Assembly: GCA_963835885.1 (NCBI GenBank)
Contig: CAWIHF010000026.1
Coordinates: 1-64,000 of the forward strand
Length of the DNA: 64,000 nt
Reading direction: 5' to 3'
DNA from: Roseiarcus sp963835885
GTDB taxonomy: Bacteria > Pseudomonadota > Alphaproteobacteria > Rhizobiales > Beijerinckiaceae
The translations under genes and the position numbers were made by a program. The notes below the pieces were generated by a model. It did no database searches, had not been told where the DNA came from, and saw only the letters and a program-made list of their open reading frames with translations. This document shows, in pieces, positions 54,064 through 63,887 of this stretch (its first letter is position 1; the number at the start of each line of letters is the position of its first letter).

Positions 54064-55172
54064 CCGCTCCCTTCAACAAGGAGCGAGCGGACCCGGCCAA
54101 GGTCTTGAATGCGCTGGCTCAGCCGCTGTTCACGGTGGAAGGCCAGGGTATGGTGATCGACGCCAATGTCGCGGCGGAGACCTTCTTCGCCATGGGCCGG
54201 GGCGCATTGCTCCGTTCGCGACTGACCGATCTGTTGCCGTTCGGTTCGCCGGTCCTTGCGCTTGTGGCCGAGGCGACAAGCAATCACGCGACCGTCGCCG
54301 GTTATAAGGTCGACATCTCCACTCCGAGGACGGGTAATCGTGGGCCTGTCGATGTTTTCATCGCCCCATTGCCGGAGCCGAGCGATGCGGTCGCGATAAT
54401 GCTGCAAGAACGGGCAATTGCCGAAAAAATAGACAGACAGCTGATCCACCGAAGCGCGGCCCGCTCAATCACCGCGCTTGGTCTCATGCTCGCGCACGAG
54501 ATCAAGAACCCGCTGTCCGGGATTCGGGGGGCCGCGCAATTGCTGGAGGCGAGCGCGACCGACGACGACCGCGCGCTTACCCGCCTGATCTGCGACGAGA
54601 CCGACCGGATCGTCAAACTGGTCGACCGGATGCAGTCTTTCGCGGATTCGACGCCGTCGCAGTGGGAAAGCCTCAATATCCATGCCGTACTCGACCATGT
54701 GAAACGGCTCGCCCAGGCGGGCTTCGCCAGGCACGTGCGCTTCGCGGAGATCTACGATCCTTCGCTGCCGCACATCCTGGGCTCGCGAGATCAGCTCATT
54801 CAGGTATTCTTAAATCTTGTCAAGAACGCCGCCGAAGCCATTGGCGAAGATAGCATTGACGGAGAAATCACGCTGACCACAGCCTATCGCCCGGGCGTGC
54901 GGTTGCGAACCGCGCCGGGCACTGAGCCAGTCTCCCTGCCGCTCGAGATCTGCGTGCGCGACAATGGTCCGGGCATCGCGCCCGAGATCGCGGGAAACCT
55001 GTTCGACCCCTTCGTCACGACCAAGGGCAAGGGCTCTGGTCTGGGTCTTGCACTGGTTGCGAAGCTGGTCGGCGATCACGGCGGCACGATCGAATGCGAA
55101 TCGCATCCGCGCAGGACGATTTTTCGCGTCCTGATGCCGCTTCAGTCGCCGCGCGGCTCCGCGCCCAAGTGA
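54060..55172 (+). CDS. ntrB: Nitrogen regulation sensor kinase NtrB
   Basis: Cytosolic PII-controlled histidine kinase/phosphatase that acts on NtrC. It starts with GTG overlapping the dusB stop. A PAS domain (LNALAQPLFTVEGQGMVIDANVAAETFFAMG) is followed by the H-box LGLMLAHEIKNPLSGIRGAAQLLE with the phosphorylated His, then N-box FLNLVKNAAEAIGED, and the G boxes VRDNGPGIAPEIAGNLFDPFVTTKGKGSGLGLAL. Length 370 residues, normal for NtrB. No membrane segment, as expected. It lies 37 bases before ntrC. Confidence 0.95.
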   Translation: MTAPFNKERADPAKVLNALAQPLFTVEGQGMVIDANVAAETFFAMGRGALLRSRLTDLLPFGSPVLALVAEATSNHATVAGYKVDISTPRTGNRGPVDVFIAPLPEPSDAVAIMLQERAIAEKIDRQLIHRSAARSITALGLMLAHEIKNPLSGIRGAAQLLEASATDDDRALTRLICDETDRIVKLVDRMQSFADSTPSQWESLNIHAVLDHVKRLAQAGFARHVRFAEIYDPSLPHILGSRDQLIQVFLNLVKNAAEAIGEDSIDGEITLTTAYRPGVRLRTAPGTEPVSLPLEICVRDNGPGIAPEIAGNLFDPFVTTKGKGSGLGLALVAKLVGDHGGTIECESHPRRTIFRVLMPLQSPRGSAPK

Positions 55173-55209
55173 GCGGGTCGGAGCGCGTCGGGGCGGAGGA
55201 GCAAACCTG

Positions 55210-56691
55210 ATGCCTTCTGGGCAAATTCTGGTTGCGGACGACGACGCCGGGATCCGCACGGTCTTGAACCAGGCGCTGACCCGCGCTGGCTACGAAGTGC
55301 GTGCGACGGGAACGGTCGCAGGCCTTTGGCGATGGGTGGCGGCGGGCGAGGGCGACCTGGTTATCACCGACGTCGTGATGCCCGACGACAACGCCTTTGA
55401 CCTGCTGCCGCGTATCAAACGGATGCGACCGGAATTGCCGATCATCGTCATGAGCGCACAAAACACGTTCATGACCGCGATCAGGGCGTCCGAGCGCGGC
55501 GCCTATGAATATCTTCCCAAGCCCTTCGATCTGCGCGAACTGGTCGCAATTGTCGGCCGGGCGCTCGCTGAGCCCAAGCGTCGCCGCGAGGATCCCGGCG
55601 ATCATGCCCCGGCCGAGATTATGCCGATCGTGGGCCGGTCGCCCGCGATGCAGGACATTTTCCGGGTGCTGGCGCGGCTCATGCAGACCGACCTCACCGT
55701 GATGATTTCGGGCAAATCCGGCACCGGCAAGGAGCTCGTGGCCCGCGCGTTGCACGACTTCGGCAAGCGCAAGGGCGGCGCATTTGTCGCGATCAACATG
55801 GCCGCCATTCCGCGCGACCTGATCGAAAGCGAATTGTTCGGCCACGAGAAAGGGGCCTTCACCGGCGCTTCGGCCCGATCGATCGGGCGGTTCGAACAGG
55901 CTGAGGGCGGCACGCTGTTTCTCGATGAGATCGGCGACATGCCGATGGAAGCCCAGACGCGGCTTCTGCGGGTCCTGCAGCAGGGAGAGTACACGACGGT
56001 CGGCGGTCGGACGCCGATCAAGACCAATGTTCGCATCGTCGCCGCGACGAACAAGGACCTGCGTTTCGCCATCCAGCAGGGCGCCTTCCGCGAGGATTTG
56101 TTCTTCCGCCTCAACGTCGTTCCGATCCGCCTTCCGCCGTTGCGTGAGCGGCCCGAGGACATTCCCGATCTCGTGCGCTCGTTCTTTCAGCGCGGAGCCG
56201 CCGAAGGCCTGCCTATGAAGTCGATCGAGCCTGGGGCGATGGAGCGCATGCGGCGTTACCCTTGGCCGGGAAACGTTCGCGAACTGGAGAACCTCTCCCG
56301 CCGGCTGGCCGCCCTCTATCCCCAGGAGGTCATCGGCGAGGCGCTGATCGAAGCCGAACTGAATGGCGGAAGCGCGCCGCCTGTGCCCGTGCCGCTGCCG
56401 GAGGATGGCAGACAACGAGTCCAGCCGTCGGCCGCCCATCCGACCGGGGAATTTGACGGAGCGGTCGAGCGCGCGGTCGGCGATCTGTTCCGCTCGTTCG
56501 GCGGCGCCAGCCCGCCGGTCGGCCTGTACCATCGGGTCCTGCGGGATCTCGAGGCCCCGCTCATCGCCGCAACCCTGAGCCTCACTCGCGGCAATCAAAT
56601 CAAGGCGGCCGAGATTCTCGGCCTCAATCGGAACACCCTGCGCAAGAAGATTCGCGATCTCAACCTGCGCGAGATGCCGAGCTTCCGTTAA
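55210..56691 (+). CDS. ntrC: Nitrogen regulation response regulator NtrC
   Basis: Sigma54-dependent activator of nitrogen-assimilation genes. The receiver domain holds ILVADDDAGIRTVL, the phospho-Asp in LVITDVVMPDDNAFDLL and YLPKPFD (Lys). The AAA+ domain has Walker A GKSGTGKELVARALH, the sigma54 loop FGHEKGAFTGAS, Walker B GGTLFLDEIGDMP and FREDLFFRLNVVPIRLPPLRER. The C-terminal Fis-type helix-turn-helix is TLSLTRGNQIKAAEILGLNRNTLRKKIRDLNL. 493 residues, full length. The partner kinase NtrB is immediately upstream. Confidence 0.96.
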   Translation: MPSGQILVADDDAGIRTVLNQALTRAGYEVRATGTVAGLWRWVAAGEGDLVITDVVMPDDNAFDLLPRIKRMRPELPIIVMSAQNTFMTAIRASERGAYEYLPKPFDLRELVAIVGRALAEPKRRREDPGDHAPAEIMPIVGRSPAMQDIFRVLARLMQTDLTVMISGKSGTGKELVARALHDFGKRKGGAFVAINMAAIPRDLIESELFGHEKGAFTGASARSIGRFEQAEGGTLFLDEIGDMPMEAQTRLLRVLQQGEYTTVGGRTPIKTNVRIVAATNKDLRFAIQQGAFREDLFFRLNVVPIRLPPLRERPEDIPDLVRSFFQRGAAEGLPMKSIEPGAMERMRRYPWPGNVRELENLSRRLAALYPQEVIGEALIEAELNGGSAPPVPVPLPEDGRQRVQPSAAHPTGEFDGAVERAVGDLFRSFGGASPPVGLYHRVLRDLEAPLIAATLSLTRGNQIKAAEILGLNRNTLRKKIRDLNLREMPSFR

Positions 56692-56730
56692 TATTGCCCC
56701 CAAATAGTCGCAATTAAGCAACATTGTTGC

Positions 56731-59028
56731 ATGATTGCCACGGGGATGGCGCGTCGCGTTCGGCGTGCGGCCGGCGGGTTCGGGAATTTGACAGGCACGA
56801 CAGGGAGCGCGGCGGCGACCACCGCCACGCCATTCGACGACAGCGGGCCCACCGCCCGGTTCGGTCCGATCGCCGTCGGAGCGGCTTTCGTGCTCGCATT
56901 GGCGACGTTTCTCGTCTTCGCGGGCTTCACTCCAATCCTGCCGACGGCGACCGTCGTCTCGACCTTGCTGATCGGCGACGGCCTCGTCGTCATCACTCTG
57001 ATCGTTCTCATTGGCATTGAGCTCGCCAGGCTCAGGTCGGCTCGGAAGGCTGCGCGCGCCGGCGCCCGTCTGCACAGCCGGTTCGTCGCTCTGTTTTCCC
57101 TGGTCGCCGCGATCCCGGCGATCGTGACCGCCGTCGTCGCCACCGTGTCGGTCGAATGGGCGATCAACCCCCGCTTCATGAGCGACGTCGCCGCGTTCAT
57201 CAACAAGTCCAATCAGGCGACCCAGCTCTATCGCGAATCGCAATGCCGGGCGCTGCTGCGTGACGTGGACCTGACGGCGGGAGACATCGCGCGCAGCGCC
57301 TTGCTGCTTCAGTCCGAGCCTGAACAATTCAAGCAATACTTCAGCTCTCGCTCGAAGACGCTGGGTTTCGCGGCTGCGGCGCTGATGAAGGAAGATGGAA
57401 CGCCGATTGAGATCGCGGCCGGTTCGAACGAGAAGCTGATCGCCAAGCCCGACCCGTCCGACTTCCAGGACGCTCTGAGAGGAGAGGCTCTCTGCGGCTT
57501 TCTCGGGGTCGGCAACATCTTCGTCGGCATTCGTCCAATTCCCGGGGCTGACGGGGAATTCCTCTACGCGGCGCGGGGGATCGACCCGCTTGCGGCGAAG
57601 GTCGCCCAGGACGCCTCGAGCGTGTCGCGCATGTGGGAGCGCTTCGAAGCGCACAGGCACAGCCTCGAACTCGGGTTCGCCACGGTATTCGTGATGCTCG
57701 CCCTGACGATGCTTTTCTCGGCGATCTGGCTGGGCCTGGCCTGGGCCAATCGCCTTGTTGGCCCGATCCGCCGGCTGATCCGGGCGACCGACGAGGTCGC
57801 CTCCGGCAATCTCCACGTCCAGGTGCCCACGCGCGCGTCCGACGGCGACCTCGGCCACCTCGGTCAGACCTTCAACAAGATGACTTCCGAACTGCTGCAT
57901 CAGCAGACCGGCCTCATCGAGGCCAACGCCCTCAACGACGAGCGGCGCGCCTTTATCGAGGCCGTCCTCTCCGGCGTCCCGGCAGGGGTTCTGGGGGTCG
58001 ACAGCGATGGCGCGATCACCATCTCGAACGCCGCCGCCGAGCGACTTCTCGGCGGCGAGCGAGGCCTCATCGGCCTGCCGCTGGAATCTGTCCATCATAC
58101 GATCGCGCTGGTCTGGGAACAGGCGCGTTCGCTTCACCTGCGCCTCCATCAGGGTCAGGCGACCCTTCTGCGCGACGGCCGCGAGCGCATTCTGAACGTC
58201 AGGGTCACCGGCAATCCGGGACGCGACCGCGCCAGCGTCATTACGCTCGACGACATCAGCGATCTCGTCGCTGCGCAACGCACCGCGGCCTGGGCGGATG
58301 TCGCCCGGCGAATCGCCCATGAGATCAAGAACCCGCTGACCCCGATTCAGCTGTCGGCGGAAAGGCTCAAGCGGCGCTATGGCCGCCACATCGCCGAGGG
58401 CAAGGAGGTCTTCGACCAGTGCACCGACACGATCATCCGCCAGGTCGACGATATCAAGCGCATGGTCGACGAGTTCTCGTCGTTCGCGCGGATGCCAAAG
58501 GCGCGCCTGGCGACCGACGAGTTGACCGACTGCGTGCGCCAGGCGGTCTTCCTCATGCGGGTTGGCCGTCCGGACATCGATTTCGAAGAGCGGCTGCCGG
58601 AAGTCGCCGTGTTCGCCGATTTTGACCGCCGCCTCATTTCGCAGGCGCTGACCAACGTCTTGAAGAACGCCTCTGAAGGGATCGACGGCCTCGGAGAAAA
58701 TCACGAGAAGGGTAAGGTGCTGGTGACGCTCGAGCCCGATATTGCCGGCTTCATCGAGATCGTCGTGAGCGACAACGGCAAGGGCTTCCCGACCGAAGAC
58801 CGGAGCCGTCTGACCGAGCCCTACGTGACGACGCGGGCCGAGGGCACCGGGCTCGGACTGCCGATCGTGGTCAAGATCTTCGAGGACCACGGGGGCGGGG
58901 TCGATCTCCTCGACGGCATTGTGCGCCCCGATGGTGGTCGAGGCGCGATGGTGCTGATGAAACTGCCGGCTTCCCAAACCGGGCATGGCCACGCCGAAAC
59001 TACGAACGAGAAAATCGGATCGTCCTGA
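56731..59028 (+). CDS. ntrY: Membrane sensor kinase NtrY
   Basis: Membrane-bound histidine kinase for nitrogen/redox control with NtrX. The N-terminus has several transmembrane helices (AAFVLALATFLVFAGFTPIL, STLLIGDGLVVITLIVLIGIEL, FVALFSLVAAIPAIVTAVVATVS) and a periplasmic segment. HAMP (WANRLVGPIRRLIRATDEVASGNL) and PAS (FIEAVLSGVPAGVLGVDSDGAITISNAAAERLLG) domains follow, then H-box ARRIAHEIKNPLTPIQLSAERL, N-box ALTNVLKNASEGI and VVSDNGKGFP ... EGTGLGLPIVVKI. 765 residues, normal for NtrY. ATG at 56731 is chosen; 56746 is an alternative. Its stop overlaps ntrX as TGATG. Confidence 0.95.
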   Translation: MIATGMARRVRRAAGGFGNLTGTTGSAAATTATPFDDSGPTARFGPIAVGAAFVLALATFLVFAGFTPILPTATVVSTLLIGDGLVVITLIVLIGIELARLRSARKAARAGARLHSRFVALFSLVAAIPAIVTAVVATVSVEWAINPRFMSDVAAFINKSNQATQLYRESQCRALLRDVDLTAGDIARSALLLQSEPEQFKQYFSSRSKTLGFAAAALMKEDGTPIEIAAGSNEKLIAKPDPSDFQDALRGEALCGFLGVGNIFVGIRPIPGADGEFLYAARGIDPLAAKVAQDASSVSRMWERFEAHRHSLELGFATVFVMLALTMLFSAIWLGLAWANRLVGPIRRLIRATDEVASGNLHVQVPTRASDGDLGHLGQTFNKMTSELLHQQTGLIEANALNDERRAFIEAVLSGVPAGVLGVDSDGAITISNAAAERLLGGERGLIGLPLESVHHTIALVWEQARSLHLRLHQGQATLLRDGRERILNVRVTGNPGRDRASVITLDDISDLVAAQRTAAWADVARRIAHEIKNPLTPIQLSAERLKRRYGRHIAEGKEVFDQCTDTIIRQVDDIKRMVDEFSSFARMPKARLATDELTDCVRQAVFLMRVGRPDIDFEERLPEVAVFADFDRRLISQALTNVLKNASEGIDGLGENHEKGKVLVTLEPDIAGFIEIVVSDNGKGFPTEDRSRLTEPYVTTRAEGTGLGLPIVVKIFEDHGGGVDLLDGIVRPDGGRGAMVLMKLPASQTGHGHAETTNEKIGSS

Positions 59029-60396
59029 TGGCTGCTGACATTCTAATCGTCGACGACGAAGAAGATATCCGCGAACTCGTCGCCGGCATTCTGGATGATG
59101 AAGGCCATGGGGCGCGCATGGCGCGCAATTCGGACGAGGCGCTCGCGGCGATCGAAGCGCGCCGGCCGCAACTCATACTGCTCGACATCTGGCTTCAGGG
59201 CTCGAAGCTGGATGGACTGCAACTACTCGAGGCGATCAAGAAGCAGAACCCGAACGTGCCGGTGGTGATGATTTCGGGACACGGCAACGTCGAGACGGCG
59301 GTGACCGCGATCAAGCTCGGCGCCTACGACTTCATCGAGAAGCCGTTCAAGGCGGATCGTCTCATCCTCGTCGCGGAGCGGGCGCTCGAAACGTCGCGCC
59401 TGAAGCGGGAGGTCAATGAGCTGAAGATCCGCGGCGGCGCGGTCACCAAGATGATCGGGTCGTCCGCGGCGGTGGTCAATCTTCGAGCGAATCATCGAGA
59501 AGCTCGGGCCAGCAAACTCGCGCGTGCTGATTTCCGGCGGCGCCGGCTCGGGCAAGGAGCTCGCCGCCAGGCTTATTCACGATCACTCGAGTCGGGCGCA
59601 GGGCCCGTTTGTCGTCATCAACGCGCCGACGATGTCGCCGGAGGGCATGGAAGCCGAGCTGTTCGGCGTCGAGGCGGCGCCGGATCGACCGCGCCGGATC
59701 GGCGCTCTCGAAGAGGCCCACGGCGGCACCCTGTACCTCGACGAGGTCGCCGACATGCCGCGCGAGACGCAGGCGAAGATCCTGCGTGTTTTGGTCGATC
59801 AGAACTTCCAGCGAGTCGGAGGCTCCTCGCGCGTTCATGTCGACGTTCGCATCATTTCATCGACCAGTCGGGATCTCGCCGAGGCGATCACCGAAGGGCG
59901 GTTCCGCGAGGACCTGTTTCATCGCCTGTCGGTGGTGCCAATTCGGGCTCCTTCGCTGGCGGAGCGGCGCGAGGACATTCCTGAGCTCGTCCAGTATTTC
60001 CTCCAGATGACGGCGGCCAACATGGGCGTTGCGGTGCGCCGGGTCGGCGCCGACGCGATGGCGGTTCTGCAGTCGCACGACTGGCCTGGAAACATCCGGC
60101 AGCTGCGCAACAATGTCGAACGACTGATGATCTTGGCGCTCGGCGACCCGAATGCGGAAATCTCCGCCTCGATGCTGCCGTCGGAAGTCGGAGCCCTTGT
60201 TCCGGCGGTGCCGAGCGGCATCGGCGGCGAAAAACTGTTGAGCCTGCCGCTGCGCGATGCGCGCGAAGCGTTCGAGCGCGATTATCTCATCGCGCAGATC
60301 AGCCGGTTCGGCGGCAACATCTCGCGCACCGCCGAGTTCATCGGCATGGAGCGATCCGCGCTGCACCGCAAGCTCAAATCGCTTGGCGTGGAGTAG
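59028..60396 (+). CDS. ntrX: Response regulator NtrX, frameshifted
   Basis: Response regulator partner of NtrY. The receiver (ADILIVDDEEDIRELVAGILDDEG, phospho-Asp in LILLDIWLQGSKLDG, DFIEKPFK) runs into a one-base shift near 59490. The rest reads SRVLISGGAGSGKELAARLIHDHSSR (Walker A), ELFGVEAAPDRPRRIGALEEAHGGTLYLDEVADMP and FREDLFHRLSVVPIRAPSL, with a Fis-type end ISRFGGNISRTAEFIGMERSALHRKLKSLG. The GAFTGA loop of sigma54 activators is absent, as usual for NtrX. An essential-type gene broken by a single extra base argues for a sequence error. Confidence 0.93.
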
Positions 60397-60450
60397 GCGG
60401 TCGCCGGGCGCGGGCGGGCCAGGTTTTCCGGCTATTCGAGGAAGAGGCGC

Positions 60451-61320
60451 GTGTCGCGCATCGCATATGTCAACGGCCGCTACGTCCCGCTCGCCAAGGC
60501 CGCTGTGTCGATCGAGGATCGCGCCTTCACTTTCGGCGATGGCGTCTATGAAGTCTGCGAGGTCCGCGGCGGCGCGCTGATCGAAGAGGCGCGCCATCTC
60601 GCCCGGCTCGGGCGGTCGCTCTCCGCGCTGCGCATCCCCTGGCCGATCGGCGAAATGCCGTTGCGGCTCGTCATGCGCGAGATCGTGAGGCGGAACCGCG
60701 TCGTCGACGGTCTCCTCTATCTGCAAGTCAGCCGCGGCGCGGCCCGGCGCGATCACGGCTTCCCGCCGGCGGGAACGAGACCGGGCCTCGTCGTCGTAGC
60801 CCGCCCGCTCGACCCGGCGCTCGGCGCGGGGAGAGCCGCGGCAGGCGTCGCGGTGATCACCCTGGCGGACCAGCGGTGGGCGCGCCCGGACATCAAAACG
60901 CTGCAGTTGCTGCCGAACGTACTGGCGAAACAGTCGGCTCGCGAAGCAGGGGCGTTCGAGGCCTGGTTTGTCGACCGCGCTGGATTTGTCACGGAAGGGG
61001 CTTCGACCAACGCTTGGATCGTAACCTCCGACGGCGCGCTCGTCACTCGTCAGGCGGACGAGTCGATCCTCCACGGCGTGACCCGCGCCGCCCTGATCGA
61101 CTTTGCCGGAAGGCTTGGTCTTCGCCTGGAAGAGCGGCCCTTCACGCCGGATGAGGCGCAAACCGCGCGGGAGGCTTTCGTTTCCAGCGCCACCACGATC
61201 GCCATGCCCGTCGTTTCGATCGACGGCAGAGCAGTCGGAGACGGGCGACCGGGAACGGTCGTCTTGGCGCTTCGCCAGGCCTTCCAGGCATTTGCGAAAA
61301 GGTCGCTAAGACCGCTTTAA
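60451..61320 (+). CDS. D-amino-acid transaminase
   Basis: Fold-type IV PLP aminotransferase making D-Glu/D-Ala-type amino acids for peptidoglycan. The 289 residues show IAYVNGRYVPLAKAAVSIEDRAFTFGDGVYEVCEVRGG, YLQVSRGAARRDHGFP, DIKTLQLLPNVLAKQSAREAGAFEAWFVD with the PLP Lys, VTEGASTNAWIV and ILHGVTRAALIDFA, the standard D-amino-acid transaminase set (a branched-chain family enzyme would differ at the substrate loop). Start is GTG 60451 after GAAGAGG. It lies between ntrX and hfq, probably in the same transcript. Confidence 0.88.
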   Translation: MSRIAYVNGRYVPLAKAAVSIEDRAFTFGDGVYEVCEVRGGALIEEARHLARLGRSLSALRIPWPIGEMPLRLVMREIVRRNRVVDGLLYLQVSRGAARRDHGFPPAGTRPGLVVVARPLDPALGAGRAAAGVAVITLADQRWARPDIKTLQLLPNVLAKQSAREAGAFEAWFVDRAGFVTEGASTNAWIVTSDGALVTRQADESILHGVTRAALIDFAGRLGLRLEERPFTPDEAQTAREAFVSSATTIAMPVVSIDGRAVGDGRPGTVVLALRQAFQAFAKRSLRPL

Positions 61321-61454
61321 CATTGTTGTTTCGGTTTATGTTGTGCCCACTGACGAAACAATATGATATAAAGCTCTCGCTGGCGTGTCACCAAAGGCGC
61401 GCATGAGGTTTCAATAAGACGGCCGGCAAGGGCCCAAACCCACGGAAAATACTC

Positions 61455-61709
61455 ATGGCAACCGAGAAGGCGCAAAACCTCCAGGACACGTTTCTGAACC
61501 ACGTACGCAAATCGAAAACTTCAGTCACCATCTTTCTCGTCAACGGCGTCAAACTGCAGGGGTTCGTCACCTGGTTCGACAACTTCTGCGTATTGTTGAG
61601 GCGCGACGGCCACTCGCAGCTGGTCTACAAACACGCGATCTCGACCATCATGCCGGCCACCCCGATCACCATGTTCGAGGCGGTGGAGGAGGGGTCCGAC
61701 GCCCACTGA
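61455..61709 (+). CDS. hfq: RNA chaperone Hfq
   Basis: An 84-residue Sm-fold RNA chaperone for small-RNA pairing. Sm1 is QDTFLNHVRKSKTSVTIFLVNGVKLQGFVTWFDNFCVLLRRDGHSQLVYKHAISTIMPATPI, with the diagnostic YKHAIS of Sm2. The short acidic C-terminus is typical of alphaproteobacteria. The upstream 130 bases may hold a promoter (an AATATGATATAAAG box near 61360-61373). hflX follows, as in most proteobacteria. Confidence 0.97.
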   Translation: MATEKAQNLQDTFLNHVRKSKTSVTIFLVNGVKLQGFVTWFDNFCVLLRRDGHSQLVYKHAISTIMPATPITMFEAVEEGSDAH

Positions 61710-61782
61710 CGAGGCCGCCGCGGATCGACGCGGCGCGATCGACAACCGCGAACGGGCTGTCGCGTCGGTTACGCGCACCCGT

Positions 61783-63078
61783 GTGGTATGCCCGTACTTG
61801 TCCCGCCCCCTGCCAGGCGAGCGCGGCGCCTTGCGCAGCCCGGAGGCGCGGCGCGAAGAGGCGGTCGGCCTTGCGCGCGCCATCGATCTCGACATCGTTG
61901 GAGCCGAGACCGTAACGCTCAGCGCGATCCGACCCGCGACCTACCTCGGCAAGGGAAAGGTCGAGGCGATCGCGGAGGAAGTGAAGGCCGAGGCGATCAA
62001 TCTCGTTGTCATGGACTGCGCTCTCTCGCCGGTCCAGCAGCGCAACCTCGAGAAGGCCTTCGGCTGCAAGGTGATCGACCGGACCGGGCTGATCCTCGAG
62101 ATTTTCGGCCGCCGGGCGCGCACCGCGGAGGGGGCGCTGCAGGTCGAGCTCGCCCATCTCGCCTATCAGCGGTCGCGCCTAGTTCGGTCATGGACCCACC
62201 TCGAGCGGCAGCGCGGCGGCTTTGGTTTCCTCGGCGGTCCCGGCGAAACCCAGATCGAGACCGACCGCCGCCTCATCCAGGAGCGCATGGTCCGCATCGA
62301 GCGCGAGCTGGAAGGGGTCAAGCGGACCCGGTCGCTCCACCGGGCGAGCCGCAGCGACGTGCCCTATCCGACTGTCGCGCTGGTCGGCTACACGAACGCC
62401 GGCAAGTCGACCCTGTTCAACCGGCTGACCCGGGCGGAGGTGATGGCCGCGGACATGTTGTTCGCCACGCTCGATCCGACGATGCGTCTCATCCGGCTGC
62501 CGCACCGCGGGTCGGCGATCCTGTCGGACACCGTCGGTTTCATCTCCGACCTTCCGACCATGCTGATTTCCGCCTTCCGCGCCACCCTCGAGGAGGTCCG
62601 CGCGGCGGACGTCATCGTGCATGTGCGCGACATCTCGCACGCTGACAGCGAGGCGCAGGGCGAGGACGTGGAGGCGATCCTCGGCGAACTCGGCATCGCC
62701 GATCGCGCCGACCGCGTCATCGAGGTCTGGAACAAGCTCGATCGACTCGGCCCCGACGAGCGCGCCGCGCTGGCGCAGGAGCAGGAGAGGCGGGAGGCCG
62801 CGCCGCTGGCGGTCTCTGCACGCACGGGGGAGGGGATCGATCGCCTGCTGGCGGCGATCGAGGAGCGCCTCGCCCGCGGACGGTCGCTGATCGAACTGAC
62901 GCTCGACGCCGCCGACGGCCAGGGGTTGCATTGGCTCTATGAGCACGTCGAGGTGATGAGCCGCAGCGACCGCGACGACGGCCTCCACCTCACCGTCCGC
63001 GTCGCTCCCGACCAGGTCGAGCGCGTCAAGCGGCGTTTCGCGGGCTCGGCGCCGCTCGAGCAGGGTCGCAGTCCGTGA
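61783..63078 (+). CDS. hflX: GTPase HflX
   Basis: Ribosome-associated GTPase that rescues or splits stalled ribosomes under stress. The N-terminal domain has YLGKGKVEAIAEEVKAEAINLVVMDCALSPVQQRNLEKAFGCKVIDRTGLILEIFGRRARTAEGALQVELAHLAYQRSRL. GTPase motifs are G1 VGYTNAGKSTLFN, G3 DTVGFISDLP and G4 NKLD. The full span is 431 residues. GTG at 61783 is the first in-frame start after the hfq stop; the frame is open further upstream without a usable codon, so the exact start is uncertain. Confidence 0.95.
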   Translation: MVCPYLSRPLPGERGALRSPEARREEAVGLARAIDLDIVGAETVTLSAIRPATYLGKGKVEAIAEEVKAEAINLVVMDCALSPVQQRNLEKAFGCKVIDRTGLILEIFGRRARTAEGALQVELAHLAYQRSRLVRSWTHLERQRGGFGFLGGPGETQIETDRRLIQERMVRIERELEGVKRTRSLHRASRSDVPYPTVALVGYTNAGKSTLFNRLTRAEVMAADMLFATLDPTMRLIRLPHRGSAILSDTVGFISDLPTMLISAFRATLEEVRAADVIVHVRDISHADSEAQGEDVEAILGELGIADRADRVIEVWNKLDRLGPDERAALAQEQERREAAPLAVSARTGEGIDRLLAAIEERLARGRSLIELTLDAADGQGLHWLYEHVEVMSRSDRDDGLHLTVRVAPDQVERVKRRFAGSAPLEQGRSP

Positions 63079-63218
63079 CAAGCGGATCGTGAAAATCAGC
63101 TCCAGCGCGACAATCACGGACGGGTCGAAATACGTCCAGTTGGAGCCGGAGCAGATTAACAAAAGCGATTTAGCCGCGCGAAATCAGCCGGATGACGGCC
63201 CGGCCCGTTCACGGCCGG

Positions 63219-63887
63219 TCAGGCGTCATCCCTCAGCTTGAAGCCGACCGCCCGGACGGAAACGATGTATTGCCGCTCGCCGGTCGGGTCGAGCTTGCGG
63301 CGCAGATTGCCGATCTGCACATCCACCACGTTGCTGCTTGTGTTGTATTTGGAGTTCCAGACGTCCTGGAGCAGCTGCGCTCGAGACAGGACTTCGCCGG
63401 GACGGCGCATCAGATATTCGAGTAGTTTGAATTCCGTCGGCAGCAGATCGACCTGCCTGCCGGCGCAGCGGAGAGTCCGCTCGACCAGGTCCATTTCCAG
63501 CTCGCCGAACCGCAGGTTCGCGCGCGGCTCGCTGGCGCGGCGCAACAAGGCCTCGACCCGGGCGGCCAGCTCGCGCACGTCGAACGGTTTGATGAGATAT
63601 TGGTCGGCCCCGGCCTTAAATCCGCTGATCCGGTCATCCGCCGACGACGCCGGACCGACCACCAGAACCGGAATAAAGTCTCCCTCCTGACGCAGGGTCT
63701 CGACGATCGAGAGTCCATCGTCTCCATTCAGAGAGCGGTCGATGACGAGCACCGACGACCCGCCGGAACGCGCCGCGCGCAAGGCGTCGGGCGTCGTATG
63801 CGAAAGCCAGACCGTGCGGCCGGCCGCCTGGAGATGAACGCGGATTTCCTCCGCGACCTTGTGATCGATAGCCGACCAGGAGGACAA
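63219..63887 (-). CDS. OmpR-type response regulator
   Basis: A two-domain transcription regulator. The receiver keeps the phospho-Asp in VLVIDRSLNGDDGLS, the Thr/Ser-like VVGPASSADD and the Lys in YLIKPFD, but the first acidic pair is not seen in this frame. The winged-helix domain follows: LRFGELEMDLVERTLRCAGRQVDLLPTEFKLLEYLMRRPGEVLSRAQLLQDVWNSKYNTSSNVVDVQIGNLRRKLDPTGE. The start is unclear: TTG at 63887 opens this frame, but PIDAVVLLVG, a plausible beta-1 strand, lies just upstream in another frame, so a one-base shift near 63890 may hide the true N-terminus. No partner kinase is within the window. Confidence 0.88.
   Translation of the reverse strand: MSSWSAIDHKVAEEIRVHLQAAGRTVWLSHTTPDALRAARSGGSSVLVIDRSLNGDDGLSIVETLRQEGDFIPVLVVGPASSADDRISGFKAGADQYLIKPFDVRELAARVEALLRRASEPRANLRFGELEMDLVERTLRCAGRQVDLLPTEFKLLEYLMRRPGEVLSRAQLLQDVWNSKYNTSSNVVDVQIGNLRRKLDPTGERQYIVSVRAVGFKLRDDA

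Noticed and set aside
55015..58992. A 1325-residue minus-strand open frame opposite ntrC and ntrY
   Set aside because: Antisense shadow of GC-rich, well-conserved genes; no domain and Arg/Asp/Gln-rich composition typical of such shadows.
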